Origin: Kribbella solani
Lineage (GTDB): Bacteria; Actinomycetota; Actinomycetes; Propionibacteriales; Kribbellaceae
Direction of reading: 5' to 3'
DNA: 64,000 nt
Assembly (NCBI RefSeq): GCF_014205295.1
Contig: NZ_JACHNF010000001.1
Location: 3,038,001 to 3,102,000, forward strand
The notes beneath the pieces were generated by a model, which saw only the letters and a list, made by a program, of their open reading frames with translations, ran no database searches and was not told the origin of the DNA. Position numbers and translations under genes: made by a program. Position 1 is the first letter of the stretch. Each line of letters starts with the position of its first letter. Positions 53,033 to 62,097 of this stretch are shown here, piece after piece.

Positions 53033-54727
53033 ATGCGTCGCGCTGCCGGACTGCTCGCACTGAGTGCCGCCGTGATCGGAGCCGTACTGACTGCCGGCCC
53101 GGTCCTCGCGGACCAGAAACCACCTGCCGCGGCGCCGGCGTCGGCCGGGGCGCAGGCGCCGGCCACAGCGCAGTCGGTCGAGGCGCAGGCGGTGAGTCGG
53201 CCCGCGCAGCCGGCGCCGTTCGTGGAGCTGGTGGCAGCGAGCGGCACCGGCCGCCTGTACACGGCTGACCCACGCGAGCTCGCTTCGGCAACAGCAGCCG
53301 GTTTCAAGCGGCAGCCAGGCACCACCGGCTTCATCGGCCGATCAGCCAAGACCGGTTGGACCGCCCTGTACCGCCTGAAGCCCTCCGCGACCGCTAGCAG
53401 CTGGCTGTTCACCAGCTCCACCCAGGAACGAGATGCACTCGTCGCGCAGCACTGGGTTCTGGAAGGAACAGCAGGGTACGTAGCCACCAAGCCAGGCGCC
53501 GGTCTGGTCGAGCTGCGCCGCTTCACCAACGGTAAGGAGTGGCGGCTCGCGCTAGCGGCAAAGACCGACGAGCTACTGAAGGCCGGCTACAAGCTGGACG
53601 GCCCAGTCGGGTACGTGTACCAGAACTGGGTACGCGCCGGCGCGGTGTACTTCGGCATGTTCAACACCCACGGCCACGGGACCATCATCGCCCGGACCAA
53701 GGAGATCTACGGCCGCGACAACGACTGGTGGGGAGGTGTCCGCGACTTCCACGACGGCACCCACTATGCGACCGACAACTGGCCTGGCGAGGACTGGTCG
53801 TACCTGAAGCCGTCGATCGGCTACTACGACGACTCGAAGCCGGAGACGCTGGAGAAGCACATCACCCAGGCGACGTCGGCCGGGCTGAGCTTCTTCAACT
53901 TCTACTGGTACTGGGACAACACGAAGCAGGCCCAGACCGTCACCGCCGATTCGCTGAACGCGTTCCTGCAGGCGCGGAACCGGGAGAGCATCGACTTCAC
54001 CGTCGGCGTCTGCGCGCATCCGTACGACCAACTCAAGATCCCGGCCACGCAGTACGACGCGGTCGCCACGAACCTGATGCGCTACCTGCGGCAGGACAAC
54101 ACCCTGCGGACGAACGACGGCCGGAAGATCCTCAACATCTGCGACGCGCGCGGTCTCGGCGACGGGAGCAACGCACAGGTCAAGCAGTTCGTGGACACGG
54201 TCCGGGCGAAGGCACGCGGCCAGCTCGGCGAGGACATCTACGTGATGATCAACCAGGCCGGCTTCGACCCGAAGCAGGTCGGCAACGCCGGTGCGGACGC
54301 GCCGTACTGCACCACTGACGGTCCGGCGGTCGAGAGCCGTTCGTACACGACATACCTGAAGGGCCAGCGCGCTTTCTACAACCAGGCTCCGGCCGCGTAC
54401 GGGCGATGCGTACTGTCCGACTTCGACGAACGCCCGCGGTACCCGATCGAGACGACCGATGTGAAGGCGATCCGCTGGATGCCGGACCAGTCGCTGGACG
54501 GGTACCGGACAGCGGTCCGGAACGCGGCTGCTGACATGGCCACCTCGACCCGGCCGTCGATTGTTGACAACTACCTGTTCCTGTACGCGTGGAACGAGTG
54601 GCACGAGGGCGGCATCATCGAGCCGAACGAGCGGGACGGGTGCGCGTACCTGAACATCCTGCACAGCGAGCTGTCCTTGCAGGGACCGGGCTGCGTCGCC
54701 AGCCCGCAGGGCACCCCGCCGAGCTGA
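53033..54727 (+). CDS. Secreted DUF5648 + WbsX/GH99-like glycan-active protein
   Basis: 564 aa. Signal peptide, then an Ala/Pro linker. A DUF5648-like beta-propeller-type repeat lies at ~60-185 (TALYRLKPSATASSWLFTSSTQERDALVAQHWVLEGTAGYV, in pieces), and a C-terminal TIM-barrel-like domain (~200-555) carries YYDDSKPETLEKHITQATSAGLSFFNFYWYWDN, and the end LFLYAWNEWHEGGIIEPNERDG, both signatures of WbsX/GH99-like (endo-mannosidase clan) proteins. The predicted action is on an extracellular polysaccharide; activity unproven. Confidence 0.8.
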   Translation: MRRAAGLLALSAAVIGAVLTAGPVLADQKPPAAAPASAGAQAPATAQSVEAQAVSRPAQPAPFVELVAASGTGRLYTADPRELASATAAGFKRQPGTTGFIGRSAKTGWTALYRLKPSATASSWLFTSSTQERDALVAQHWVLEGTAGYVATKPGAGLVELRRFTNGKEWRLALAAKTDELLKAGYKLDGPVGYVYQNWVRAGAVYFGMFNTHGHGTIIARTKEIYGRDNDWWGGVRDFHDGTHYATDNWPGEDWSYLKPSIGYYDDSKPETLEKHITQATSAGLSFFNFYWYWDNTKQAQTVTADSLNAFLQARNRESIDFTVGVCAHPYDQLKIPATQYDAVATNLMRYLRQDNTLRTNDGRKILNICDARGLGDGSNAQVKQFVDTVRAKARGQLGEDIYVMINQAGFDPKQVGNAGADAPYCTTDGPAVESRSYTTYLKGQRAFYNQAPAAYGRCVLSDFDERPRYPIETTDVKAIRWMPDQSLDGYRTAVRNAAADMATSTRPSIVDNYLFLYAWNEWHEGGIIEPNERDGCAYLNILHSELSLQGPGCVASPQGTPPS

Positions 54728-54733
54728 GTCTGC

Positions 54734-54760
54734 GGTGGGCATGTCGCGAGCATGCCCACC
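54734..54760. terminator. Perfect hairpin between convergent genes
   Basis: GGTGGGCATG / CATGCCCACC, 10-bp arms and a 7-nt loop, 6 bp after the glycan-protein stop and 9 bp before the opposing stop; a bidirectional terminator. Confidence 0.75.
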
Positions 54761-54769
54761 CAACATGTT

Positions 54770-56011
54770 CTAGACCTCGCTGAGCTCCACGGCGGGGTCG
54801 GCGAGGCGGGCCGGGTCGACCTGCTTGCCGGAGCGGATCAGGTCCTGGATGCCGTCGATCGCGCCCCAGGTGTTGACGTGCATGCCGGCCAGCACGTGCT
54901 GATCGGCGTCCAGCCAGAACGCCAGGTACGCGCCGGACTTCGGGTCGCCGCGCAGCACCACCTCGGTCGACGCGCCGTGCGGGATGTCCCCGGCGTACTC
55001 CATGCCGAGGTCGAACTGGTCGGTGAAGAAGAACGGCAGCGCGTCGTGCGCGACGTCCTGGCCGAGCATCGACTTCGCCGCGGCCGCGCCGGTGTCCTTC
55101 GCGTTCTGCCAGTGCTCGACGCGGACCAGCCGGTTGAACAGCGGGTGGTCCCAGCGGACCACGTCACCGGCGGCCCAGATGCCGGCCACCGAGGTCTGCA
55201 GGTCCGGACCGGTGACGATGCCGGATCCGTTCGACGGGGTCGCGACCTCGACGCCGGCTTCCTCGGCGAGCTCGGTGTTCGGCCGGACGCCGACGCCGAC
55301 CACCACCAGGTCCGCGGGAAGCACCTCGCCGCCGGAAACCCGTACGCCAGTGACCTTGCCGGTGCCCTCGAAACCTTCCACGCCGGTGCCGAAACGGAAC
55401 TGCACGCCGTGCTGCCGCTGGAAGTCGGCGAACAGCTCACCGACCTTCTCGCCAAGCACCGACGCGAGCGCGGTCGCCTGGGGCTCGACGACCGTCACCT
55501 CGCAGCCGCGTTCGCGTGCCGCCGACGCCGCCTCCAAGCCGATCCAGCCCGCGCCGACCACGACGACGCGCGGCTTCGCGGCGTACGCGTCGGTCAGCGC
55601 TTGCGCCTCCTCGGCGGTCCGCAGGTAGTGCACGCCCGGCAGCTTGGCGCCGGGCACGTCGAGCTCGCGGACGCGGCTCCCGGTGGCGATCAACAGCTTC
55701 GTGTACGGGACCCGCGTGCCGTCGTCGAGCGTGACCGTATGACCGGTCGGATCGATCGCGGTCGCGGTCGTGCCGAGGCGGAGGTCGATGGAGTTGTCGT
55801 CGTACCACTGCTGATCGTGCACCTGCGCGGACTCGGTCGTGTCCTTGCCCAGCAGGACGCCCTTCGACAGCGGCGGCCGCTCGTACGGCAACGACTGCTC
55901 ACTGCCGATCAGCACGATGGCACCGGTCCAGCCGTTCTCCCGCAGGGTCCCGGCGGCGGTCGCACCCGCGAGGCTCGCGCCGACAATCACGATCTGCTCT
56001 GCATCAGCCAT
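54770..56011 (-). CDS. Ferredoxin/rubredoxin-reductase-type FAD oxidoreductase
   Basis: 413 aa. Two dinucleotide motifs: FAD at the N-terminus (IVIVGASLAGATAAGTLRENGW) and NAD at ~150-180 (VVVVGAGWIGLEAASAARERGCEVTVVE); the PYERPPLSKGVLLG box and GIWAAGDVVRW FAD motif define the BphA4/ferredoxin reductase group, and the C-terminal domain (YLAFWLDADQHVLAGMHVNTWGAID) agrees. It transfers electrons from NAD(P)H to a ferredoxin, probably for a P450 or oxygenase; no ferredoxin gene is adjacent. Confidence 0.9.
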   Translation of the reverse strand: MADAEQIVIVGASLAGATAAGTLRENGWTGAIVLIGSEQSLPYERPPLSKGVLLGKDTTESAQVHDQQWYDDNSIDLRLGTTATAIDPTGHTVTLDDGTRVPYTKLLIATGSRVRELDVPGAKLPGVHYLRTAEEAQALTDAYAAKPRVVVVGAGWIGLEAASAARERGCEVTVVEPQATALASVLGEKVGELFADFQRQHGVQFRFGTGVEGFEGTGKVTGVRVSGGEVLPADLVVVGVGVRPNTELAEEAGVEVATPSNGSGIVTGPDLQTSVAGIWAAGDVVRWDHPLFNRLVRVEHWQNAKDTGAAAAKSMLGQDVAHDALPFFFTDQFDLGMEYAGDIPHGASTEVVLRGDPKSGAYLAFWLDADQHVLAGMHVNTWGAIDGIQDLIRSGKQVDPARLADPAVELSEV

Positions 56012-56070
56012 GCCCCGACCTTAGTCCTCCGCGAACCCTTGCCGTCGGCGACGCGGATGACTAATTTGTC

Positions 56071-56096
56071 GAAGACATAATACGTCCTATGTCTTC
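56071..56096. promoter_or_regulatory. Operator candidate upstream of sialidase
   Basis: GAAGACATA / TATGTCTTC, perfect 9-bp arms with an 8-bp centre ATACGTCC, ending 13 bp before the sialidase ATG and just ahead of its AGGAGAG ribosome-binding site. Likely a repressor site for sugar-induced expression; GntR-type sites have similar TA-rich look, but the binder is unknown. Confidence 0.55.
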
Positions 56097-56108
56097 TCCA
56101 GGAGAGTC

Positions 56109-58055
56109 ATGCGCGTACTCACACCAGGCCGTCTCGCGGCCGCCGCCCTACTGGTGCTCGGAAGCCTCGCCGCCCCTGTGACACCTACCGCCCAAGCCAA
56201 CGATCAAGCCACCGATCCAGCCGTCGAGCAGGCCGCCGGCCCGGCCGCCGCCGCTGGAGCCGCGCCGTTCGTCGAGGACAGCGTGCTGTTCCAGCAGAAG
56301 ACCAACGGGTATGCGTGTTTCCGCATCCCGGCCGTCGTGCACGCGACCGACGGCGAGGTGCTCGCGTTCGCCGAGGGCCGGGTCGCGGACTGCGGCGACG
56401 ACGGCGACATCGACATCGTGCTGCGCCGGTCGTCCGACGGCGGCAAGACCTTCGGACCACTACAGGTCGTTTCCAAAGGCAACGGCAGCACCCACGGCAA
56501 CCCCGTGCCGATTGTTGACAATAAGACAGGCCGAATCGTCCTGGTCACCACGCACAACGGCCCGGAGCCGTGTACGAACGGCTGCGACCGCGACCCGTAC
56601 GTACAGACCAGCGACGACAACGCCACCACCTGGACCGCGCCGCGCGAACTGACCGACGCGAAACTGCCGAGCTGGAACTTCTGGTACGCGACCGGTCCGA
56701 TGCACGGCATCCAGCTCCAGCACGGCCCGCACGCCGGCCGGCTGATCGTCGGCGCCAGCTTCGAGACGTACGACGGTGCCGGACCGCACGTGTACGGCAC
56801 GCACCTGCTGTACTCCGACGACGCCGGCGAAACCTGGCACATCGGCGCGACCACGTCCCGCGACGACGGCAAGGTGATCGCGCAGGAAGTCACCGTGGTC
56901 GAGCTGACCGACGGACGGATCTACGCGCTCGCCCGCGAACGCGGAACCGATCCAGGCAACCGCGCGTACGCGATCAGCAGCGACGGCGGCGCCACCTTCG
57001 ACGCGCCGTTCCGGACGATCCCGCGACTGGTGATGCCGGACGTCCAGGGCTCGCTGCTCCGATTCAGCGCGCGAAACGAAGGCGGCAACCGGAACCGCAT
57101 CCTGTTCTCCGCGCCGGCCCATCCGGCCGCGCGTGAGGTGATGACGGTGCGGTCGTCGTACGACGAGGCGCGATCCTTCGGCACCTGGCAGCAAGGAAAG
57201 GTCTTCTACTGGGGACCTTCCGCGTACTCGGACCTGGTCCGGCTGGACGGCGATCAGGCCGGGTTACTGTACGAGGCCGGCGTCGCGAACCCGTACGAGT
57301 CGATCCGCTGGGCGCGCTTCAACGAGGCGTATCTGTCGACGCCGAACGGTACGCCACCGGGCGTTCCCGGCCCGCCCGCACCTGGTCCCCGGACGGCGGA
57401 TGTGGGCCCAGCGCACAACCCGGCGTACGTACGCGGCGGCGCGACCGTTGCCGCCGGCAAGTTCGGGAACGGGCTCGCGCTCGACGGCGTGGACGACTAC
57501 GTCGAGGTGCCGTTCGACCGGTCGATCGACCTCGGCGCGGACGACTTCACGATGATGACGTGGATCAAGTACGGCGCGAAGACCGGTTCGCGGGCGATCC
57601 TCTGGGCGTACCGGACCGGGTCGGGCAGTACGCCGCAGGTGTGGTTGCGGGCGGAACCCGAGAGCAACCGGATCAGGGCGTTGCTGTCGGTTGACCGGTT
57701 CAATGTGACAGTGCAGTCGGCTTCGGCGTACAACGACGACGCGTGGCATCACGTCGTACTGCAACGCGCGAACGGCAAGCTCCGCTTGCTGATCGACGGC
57801 ACCGAGGTCGGCTCCGCGACCGCACCACCCGGATCGGTCACGGCCGGCAAGGAGTTCGGTGTCCAGGGCATCCAGGTCGGTCAGCGAGTCGACGGCGCGA
57901 ACCGGTTCCAGGGCACGGTCGACGAGGTGCGCGTCTACCGCCGGGCGCTCACGGACGCGGAACTGACCGCGATCCGCGAGACGAACAAGCCGATCCGTTC
58001 GAAGCTAGGGCTCGACCTGCCCCTGAACCAGGTGAGCGTGCCAGGCCTGGGCTGA
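56109..58055 (+). CDS. Secreted exo-alpha-sialidase with LamG-like domain
   Basis: 648 aa. Signal peptide; then a six-bladed sialidase propeller with FRIP motif ([10 protein letters not shown], ~residues 74-83) and four Asp boxes ([34 protein letters not shown]). Residues ~435-648 form a LamG/concanavalin-like domain ([38 protein letters not shown], in pieces), likely carbohydrate binding. It releases terminal sialic or related acids outside the cell. AGGAGAG upstream. The stop overlaps the opposing dgt stop by 51 bp. Confidence 0.9.
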   Translation: MRVLTPGRLAAAALLVLGSLAAPVTPTAQANDQATDPAVEQAAGPAAAAGAAPFVEDSVLFQQKTNGYACFRIPAVVHATDGEVLAFAEGRVADCGDDGDIDIVLRRSSDGGKTFGPLQVVSKGNGSTHGNPVPIVDNKTGRIVLVTTHNGPEPCTNGCDRDPYVQTSDDNATTWTAPRELTDAKLPSWNFWYATGPMHGIQLQHGPHAGRLIVGASFETYDGAGPHVYGTHLLYSDDAGETWHIGATTSRDDGKVIAQEVTVVELTDGRIYALARERGTDPGNRAYAISSDGGATFDAPFRTIPRLVMPDVQGSLLRFSARNEGGNRNRILFSAPAHPAAREVMTVRSSYDEARSFGTWQQGKVFYWGPSAYSDLVRLDGDQAGLLYEAGVANPYESIRWARFNEAYLSTPNGTPPGVPGPPAPGPRTADVGPAHNPAYVRGGATVAAGKFGNGLALDGVDDYVEVPFDRSIDLGADDFTMMTWIKYGAKTGSRAILWAYRTGSGSTPQVWLRAEPESNRIRALLSVDRFNVTVQSASAYNDDAWHHVVLQRANGKLRLLIDGTEVGSATAPPGSVTAGKEFGVQGIQVGQRVDGANRFQGTVDEVRVYRRALTDAELTAIRETNKPIRSKLGLDLPLNQVSVPGLG

Positions 58056-59249
58056 CGGATCGGTCAGCGAGGCGACCTGGTCGACGATGACGCGCAGCCG
58101 CGCGTTGTCGTCGGCCGCCGCCGCGAAGTCGGATCGGAACGGGACGTCGAGATCACGCGGGGCGCTTTTCCACAGGGCTTCGATCAGCTCGGTGAGCAGC
58201 TCGCGTTGCACCGCGCGGCGGGCCTGGCGTTCCGGTGAGTTGAGTACGTGGAACATGCCGATGCCCTTGAGCAGGCCGATCTCGACGCGAATGCCATCCG
58301 GGACGATCAGATCGGCCTCGTACCGGATCAGGCGGGACCGGCCGAAGGCGGCATGCGTCGCCTGCTCGGCACCGGTGGCGAACCGGCCGATCAGCTGGCT
58401 GGTCAGGTCCTTCAGCCCGCCGAGCGCCCGCCGGCTGTCGTCGAAGCCGGCCGCCGGCCAGTAGTTCAGCCCGCGCAGCCGCGCCCAGCCCTCGTCCAGC
58501 TCCGTATCGGTTGCCTCGGGCAAATACATCCGCCGGACGGTGTCCCAGTACGGCGCGCGGTCCGCCTGCACCGCGGCGAGATCCAGGTGATGGGCGACGA
58601 TCGCGTCCTCGACGTCGTGCACCGAGTACGCGACGTCGTCGGCGAAGTCCATCACCTGCGCTTCCAGGCAGCGCCGCTCCCCCACGCCCGCACGCAACCA
58701 GGTGAAGACGGCGAGATCATCGTCGTACACGCCGAACTTCCGCTCGCCCTCGCGCCGCGGCCACGGGTACTTGGTCGCGGCGTCCAGGGTCGCGCGGCTC
58801 AGGTTCAGCCCGACGCTGCGGCCGTCGGCATCGAACGTCTTCGACTCCAGCCGAGTCAGTAGCCGCAGGGTCTGCGCGTTGCCCTCGAAACCGCCGATGT
58901 CCGCCGCGACCTGATCGAGCGCGCGCTCACCGTTGTGGCCGAACGGCGGATGCCCGAGATCGTGCGACAGGCAGGCAGCGTCCACGATGTCCGGATCGCA
59001 GCCGAGCGTCGCCGCGAGCTCGCGCCCGATCTGCGCGACCTCGAGGCTGTGGGTCAACCGGTTCCGGACGAAGTCGTCGCTGCCGGCCGTGACCACCTGG
59101 GTCTTCGCCGCCAGCCGGCGCAGCGCCGCGCTGTGCAGCACCCGCGCCCGGTCACGCGCGAACGCGGTCCGCCCCGGCCGTTTGACCGGCTCCGCGACCC
59201 AGCGCTCGGCATCATGCTCGTCATACCCTTTGTGCTGCTTCCTCATCAC
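58005..59249 (-). CDS. dgt: Deoxyguanosinetriphosphate triphosphohydrolase-like protein
   Basis: 414 aa. HD-domain residues are complete: [16 protein letters not shown] (His67), [20 protein letters not shown] (His96-Asp97), and a later Asp in [20 protein letters not shown]. This is the standard dGTPase-like family; it hydrolyses dNTPs to nucleoside and triphosphate. In actinobacteria dgt is usually found near dnaG, as here, but separated by exported-enzyme genes. Confidence 0.93.
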   Translation of the reverse strand: MMRKQHKGYDEHDAERWVAEPVKRPGRTAFARDRARVLHSAALRRLAAKTQVVTAGSDDFVRNRLTHSLEVAQIGRELAATLGCDPDIVDAACLSHDLGHPPFGHNGERALDQVAADIGGFEGNAQTLRLLTRLESKTFDADGRSVGLNLSRATLDAATKYPWPRREGERKFGVYDDDLAVFTWLRAGVGERRCLEAQVMDFADDVAYSVHDVEDAIVAHHLDLAAVQADRAPYWDTVRRMYLPEATDTELDEGWARLRGLNYWPAAGFDDSRRALGGLKDLTSQLIGRFATGAEQATHAAFGRSRLIRYEADLIVPDGIRVEIGLLKGIGMFHVLNSPERQARRAVQRELLTELIEALWKSAPRDLDVPFRSDFAAAADDNARLRVIVDQVASLTDPSAQAWHAHLVQGQVEP

Positions 59250-59261
59250 AGCTCACACTAA

Positions 59262-59279
59262 CCACGCCCACCGACAGTT
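59262..59279. repeat. 18-bp direct repeat, copy 1
   Basis: CCACGCCCACCGACAGTT. The identical sequence is at 59995-60012, flanking the RibD-C-like gene. Imperfect complementarity GACAGTT...GAACGGTC follows, so it may start a small hairpin. Confidence 0.7.
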
Positions 59280-59311
59280 TTCGTCGCCTCGCGGCTGAAC
59301 GGTCCGGGAAC

Positions 59312-59980
59312 TCAGGCGCCCACGCAATACCGCATCCAGAGCACACCGTCCGCGAACACCTCGGTCCCGACGTGGCGCAGCTCAAGTTGCGTACCGCCAC
59401 ACCATCTTTGCCCGGAACCAACGATCACTGGGTGCACCAGCAGCGCGAGCTCGTCAACCAGGCCGAGCTCAAGACACGCCCGCAACAGGGCACCCGCCGA
59501 GTCCACGCGCACCGTACGCACGCCGCGGCGTCCTAGCACCTCTAGTACTTCAGTCAGGTCGACCTGGTCGTAGCCGGTGACCAGCTCACGCGTACTGGCA
59601 TCCGGTGGACGTGCCGGCGTCTGGTCGGCGTACAACGCGAGCACGCCCGACCAGTACCCGAGCTCCCGCAACGCCTCCCAACTACGAACCCTCCCCCGCC
59701 CATCCACCACCGCCAGCAACGGCCCTTCCGCCCGCACACCCCGCCCATACGCCCCGCCTTCCTCCCGCGCTCCCGGCGACGCGGCACCGACCGGCGGCCC
59801 CTCCTGCCGCGCGACACCAGCCAGCGACCGTTCCTGGGCGAGCACCGTGTCCGCACCCATCAACGTCACGTCTTCCTGCCACAGCGTCGCCAGCGCATAG
59901 AACCGCGCGACATCAACCTCGAACCCCACCCCCACGCCATCCACCGAAACCGCCACCTGAGCCACCACATGAGGCCGCAT
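59312..59980 (-). CDS. RibD C-terminal/dihydrofolate reductase-like protein
   Basis: 222 aa from the ATG at 59980; a longer open frame upstream overlaps the ArsR gene and is rejected. HVVAQVAVSVDGVGVGFEVDVARFYALA, EDVTLMGADTVLAQER and LEVLGRRGVRTVRVDSAGALLRACLELGLVDELALLVHPVIVGSGQ (in pieces) are RibD_C hallmarks: an NADPH-dependent reductase of the DHFR superfamily. Alone it is not a complete riboflavin enzyme, so the substrate is unclear. Confidence 0.82.
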   Translation of the reverse strand: MRPHVVAQVAVSVDGVGVGFEVDVARFYALATLWQEDVTLMGADTVLAQERSLAGVARQEGPPVGAASPGAREEGGAYGRGVRAEGPLLAVVDGRGRVRSWEALRELGYWSGVLALYADQTPARPPDASTRELVTGYDQVDLTEVLEVLGRRGVRTVRVDSAGALLRACLELGLVDELALLVHPVIVGSGQRWCGGTQLELRHVGTEVFADGVLWMRYCVGA

Positions 59981-59994
59981 ACCCCGCAACCTAG

Positions 59995-60012
59995 CCACGC
60001 CCACCGACAGTT
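59995..60012. repeat. 18-bp direct repeat, copy 2
   Basis: The second CCACGCCCACCGACAGTT, 733 bp from the first. Here GACAGTT is matched by AACTGTC 24 bp on, giving a clean hairpin. Confidence 0.7.
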
Positions 60013-60065
60013 CCCGCGGCCGCGAACCTCCGGGCGAACTGTCCTTGCCCAACAGCTGGAACACT

Positions 60066-60097
60066 TGCAGAGACTCCTTTGCAGCGATTACTCTGCA
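60066..60097. promoter_or_regulatory. ArsR autoregulatory site candidate
   Basis: TGCAGAG / CTCTGCA, perfect 7-bp arms, 18-bp spacer, ending 3 bp before the ArsR ATG. The site overlaps the position where a ribosome-binding site should be; none is evident, so the transcript may be leaderless. Confidence 0.45.
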
Positions 60098-60100
60098 TTC

Positions 60101-60856
60101 ATGCGACGGATCGATGCACGGAGTTTGCGCGGGCTGGCACACCCGCTGCGGATGCGCATCCTGGAGGCGATCGAGCTCGACGGGCCGGCCACGTCGAGCA
60201 CGCTGGCGGCGCGGCTCGGCGAGAACACCGGCACAATCAGCTGGCACCTGCGTCTGCTCGCCGAGCACGACTACCTCGAAGAGGACCCCGATCGCGGCAC
60301 CAAACGCGAACGCTGGTGGCGGCTGCCCCACCGCCAGACCGTGCTCGACCCGTCCGAGTTCCTCGACGACCCGGAGACCAGGCGCGCCCTCGACGTGTAC
60401 CTGCGCGATCTCGTCGACCGGTACTACACCCGCGTCCGCACGTACCTGGACGAGGACTGGCCCGCCGAATGGCAACAAGCAGCCGGCCTCTCCGACTGGC
60501 GCAACCTCCACCTGACCCCAGCCCAACTAACCACCCTGAACGAAGAACTAGCCGCGGTAATAGACCGCTACACCACCCCCGAAACCACCAACCCACCCAC
60601 GCCCGAGCAGGGCGATCGGGCCGAGCGGCGCGATCAGTCGGAGCGGCACGATCAGGCGGAGCGGCGCGATCAGGCGGAGCGGCGCGATCAGGCGGAGCGG
60701 GGTGATCGCATCGACCAGGCTGATCGCACCGAGCCGACCGAACTCACCTCGCAGGCCGGGCGGGCCGAGCCGGCGGAGGACACCGGGGCGGCTGCACAGG
60801 CTGGGCGGGCGGAGCGGGTTATCGTTCAGGTGCAGGCGTTTCCGCGGCGCCGATGA
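60101..60856 (+). CDS. ArsR-family regulator with hexapeptide-repeat tail
   Basis: 251 aa. Winged helix at 1-85: LRGLAHPLRMRILEAIELDGPATSSTLAARLGENTGTISWHLRLLAEHDYLEED (in pieces), the common ArsR_5/HTH_20 type. After a helical domain to ~160, the tail has five RDQAER-like hexapeptides (DNA period 18 bp) and then an Ala/Glu/Arg-rich end, which is not usual for the family. Its TGA overlaps the MFS ATG (ATGA), so the two are translationally coupled and it probably controls the pump. Confidence 0.85.
   Translation: MRRIDARSLRGLAHPLRMRILEAIELDGPATSSTLAARLGENTGTISWHLRLLAEHDYLEEDPDRGTKRERWWRLPHRQTVLDPSEFLDDPETRRALDVYLRDLVDRYYTRVRTYLDEDWPAEWQQAAGLSDWRNLHLTPAQLTTLNEELAAVIDRYTTPETTNPPTPEQGDRAERRDQSERHDQAERRDQAERRDQAERGDRIDQADRTEPTELTSQAGRAEPAEDTGAAAQAGRAERVIVQVQAFPRRR
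60603..60706 (+). repeat. 18-bp tandem repeat in arsR-type gene (RDQAER)
   Basis: Units of the type GCGATCAGGCGGAGCGGC are repeated about five times, in frame, the last three almost identical. Confidence 0.8.
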
Positions 60857-62097
60857 ATCTGCTTCGGGCGCATCGCGACTTCCGGTTGTTCTGGATCGGC
60901 GAGACGATCAACCGGTTCGGCAGCGCCACCTCCTCGGTCGCGCTTCCACTGGTCGCGATTTCGATGCTCGACGCAACGACCTTCCAGGTCGGCCTGCTCA
61001 CCGCGGCCGCCTGGGCGCCCTGGCTGCTGATCGGCCTCCCGACCGGCGCCTGGATCGACCGGGTCCGCCGGCGCCCGGTCATGCTCGCATCCTGCCTCGC
61101 ATCCTGTCTGTTGTTCACAATCGTGCCCCTCGCCGCCGCCGGTCGATTGTTGACAATCCAGCTCCTACTCGCGATCGCCCTCCTCGCCGGCGCCGCATCG
61201 GTCGTCTTCCAAACCGCGTACACGGCGTACCTCCCCACCCTGCTGGCACCACCCGACCACCCGGAAGGCAACGCGAAACTGCACGGCAGCGCCTCCGCCG
61301 CGCAGATCGCCGGTCTCGGCTGCGGCGGCCTACTGGTCCAATTCGTTGGCGCCGCCAACGCACTCCTGATCGACGCGGCCAGTTTCCTGGTCGCACTCGC
61401 CTGCCTCGCCGCGATCCACTTCCGCGAACGCCGAACCAGCACCCCACGAACACCCGGCGCGATCCGCGAAGGCATCCGCCTCGTCGTACACGACGTCTGG
61501 CTGCGTACGCTGACAGTCTTCGGCGCGGTCTCCAACCTTGCCCTGATGGGATACCAGGCGATCGTCGTCGTGTTCCTGGTCCGCGAAGCGGGCCTGACCG
61601 CCGGCACGGTCGGCACCCTGATCGCGGCGGCCTCCAGCGGCGGAGTCGTCGGCGCGTTCGTCGCCCGCCGCACCCTGCGGTTCGGCACGGCGCGAGCGCT
61701 GCTCTTCTGCGAACTCGGCCTGCCGACGCTGGCGTTGCTGATCCCGCTGGGCGGTGTGAGTCCGGTGTTCTATCTGATCGGCGCGTTCGGAGTGAGCCTT
61801 GGCGTCGTCGGCGGCAACGTCGTGAAGGTCACGTTCATCCAGTCGTACTGCCCGCCCGAACTCCTCGGCCGGCTCAGCGCGACCACGTCGTTCGTCAACT
61901 ACGGCACGATCCCGCTCGGCGCACTGCTCGGCGGCACACTCGGTCAGACGCTCGGCCTCACGCCGGCACTGTGGATCACGACAGCCGGCGTACCGCTCGC
62001 CGCTCTCGTCCTGCTCGCGTCACCGATCCGCCGGCACCGCGATCTTCCAACTCACCCACGATCCTCCAACTCACCAAGGGATCGCGGCACCCGGTAG
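60853..62097 (+). CDS. MFS exporter (MFS_3-like)
   Basis: 414 aa, 12 helices. Opening LLRAHRDFRLFWIGETINRFGSATSSVALPLVAI and GLPTGAWIDRVRRRPVML (motif A) are typical of the actinobacterial MFS_3/EntS-like group. Coupled by ATGA to the ArsR regulator. Its 3' end overlaps the converging TetR gene by 27 bp. Substrate unknown; arsenic is not implied by the ArsR name. Confidence 0.88.
   Translation: MNLLRAHRDFRLFWIGETINRFGSATSSVALPLVAISMLDATTFQVGLLTAAAWAPWLLIGLPTGAWIDRVRRRPVMLASCLASCLLFTIVPLAAAGRLLTIQLLLAIALLAGAASVVFQTAYTAYLPTLLAPPDHPEGNAKLHGSASAAQIAGLGCGGLLVQFVGAANALLIDAASFLVALACLAAIHFRERRTSTPRTPGAIREGIRLVVHDVWLRTLTVFGAVSNLALMGYQAIVVVFLVREAGLTAGTVGTLIAAASSGGVVGAFVARRTLRFGTARALLFCELGLPTLALLIPLGGVSPVFYLIGAFGVSLGVVGGNVVKVTFIQSYCPPELLGRLSATTSFVNYGTIPLGALLGGTLGQTLGLTPALWITTAGVPLAALVLLASPIRRHRDLPTHPRSSNSPRDRGTR

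Noticed and set aside
50922..53033. 703-aa open frame antisense to dnaG
   Set aside because: dnaG motifs are complete on the minus strand; this frame has only antisense composition.
59981..60526. N-terminal extension of the RibD-C-like protein to 404 aa
   Set aside because: It is antisense to the ArsR gene; the family's first strand begins a few residues after the ATG at 59980.
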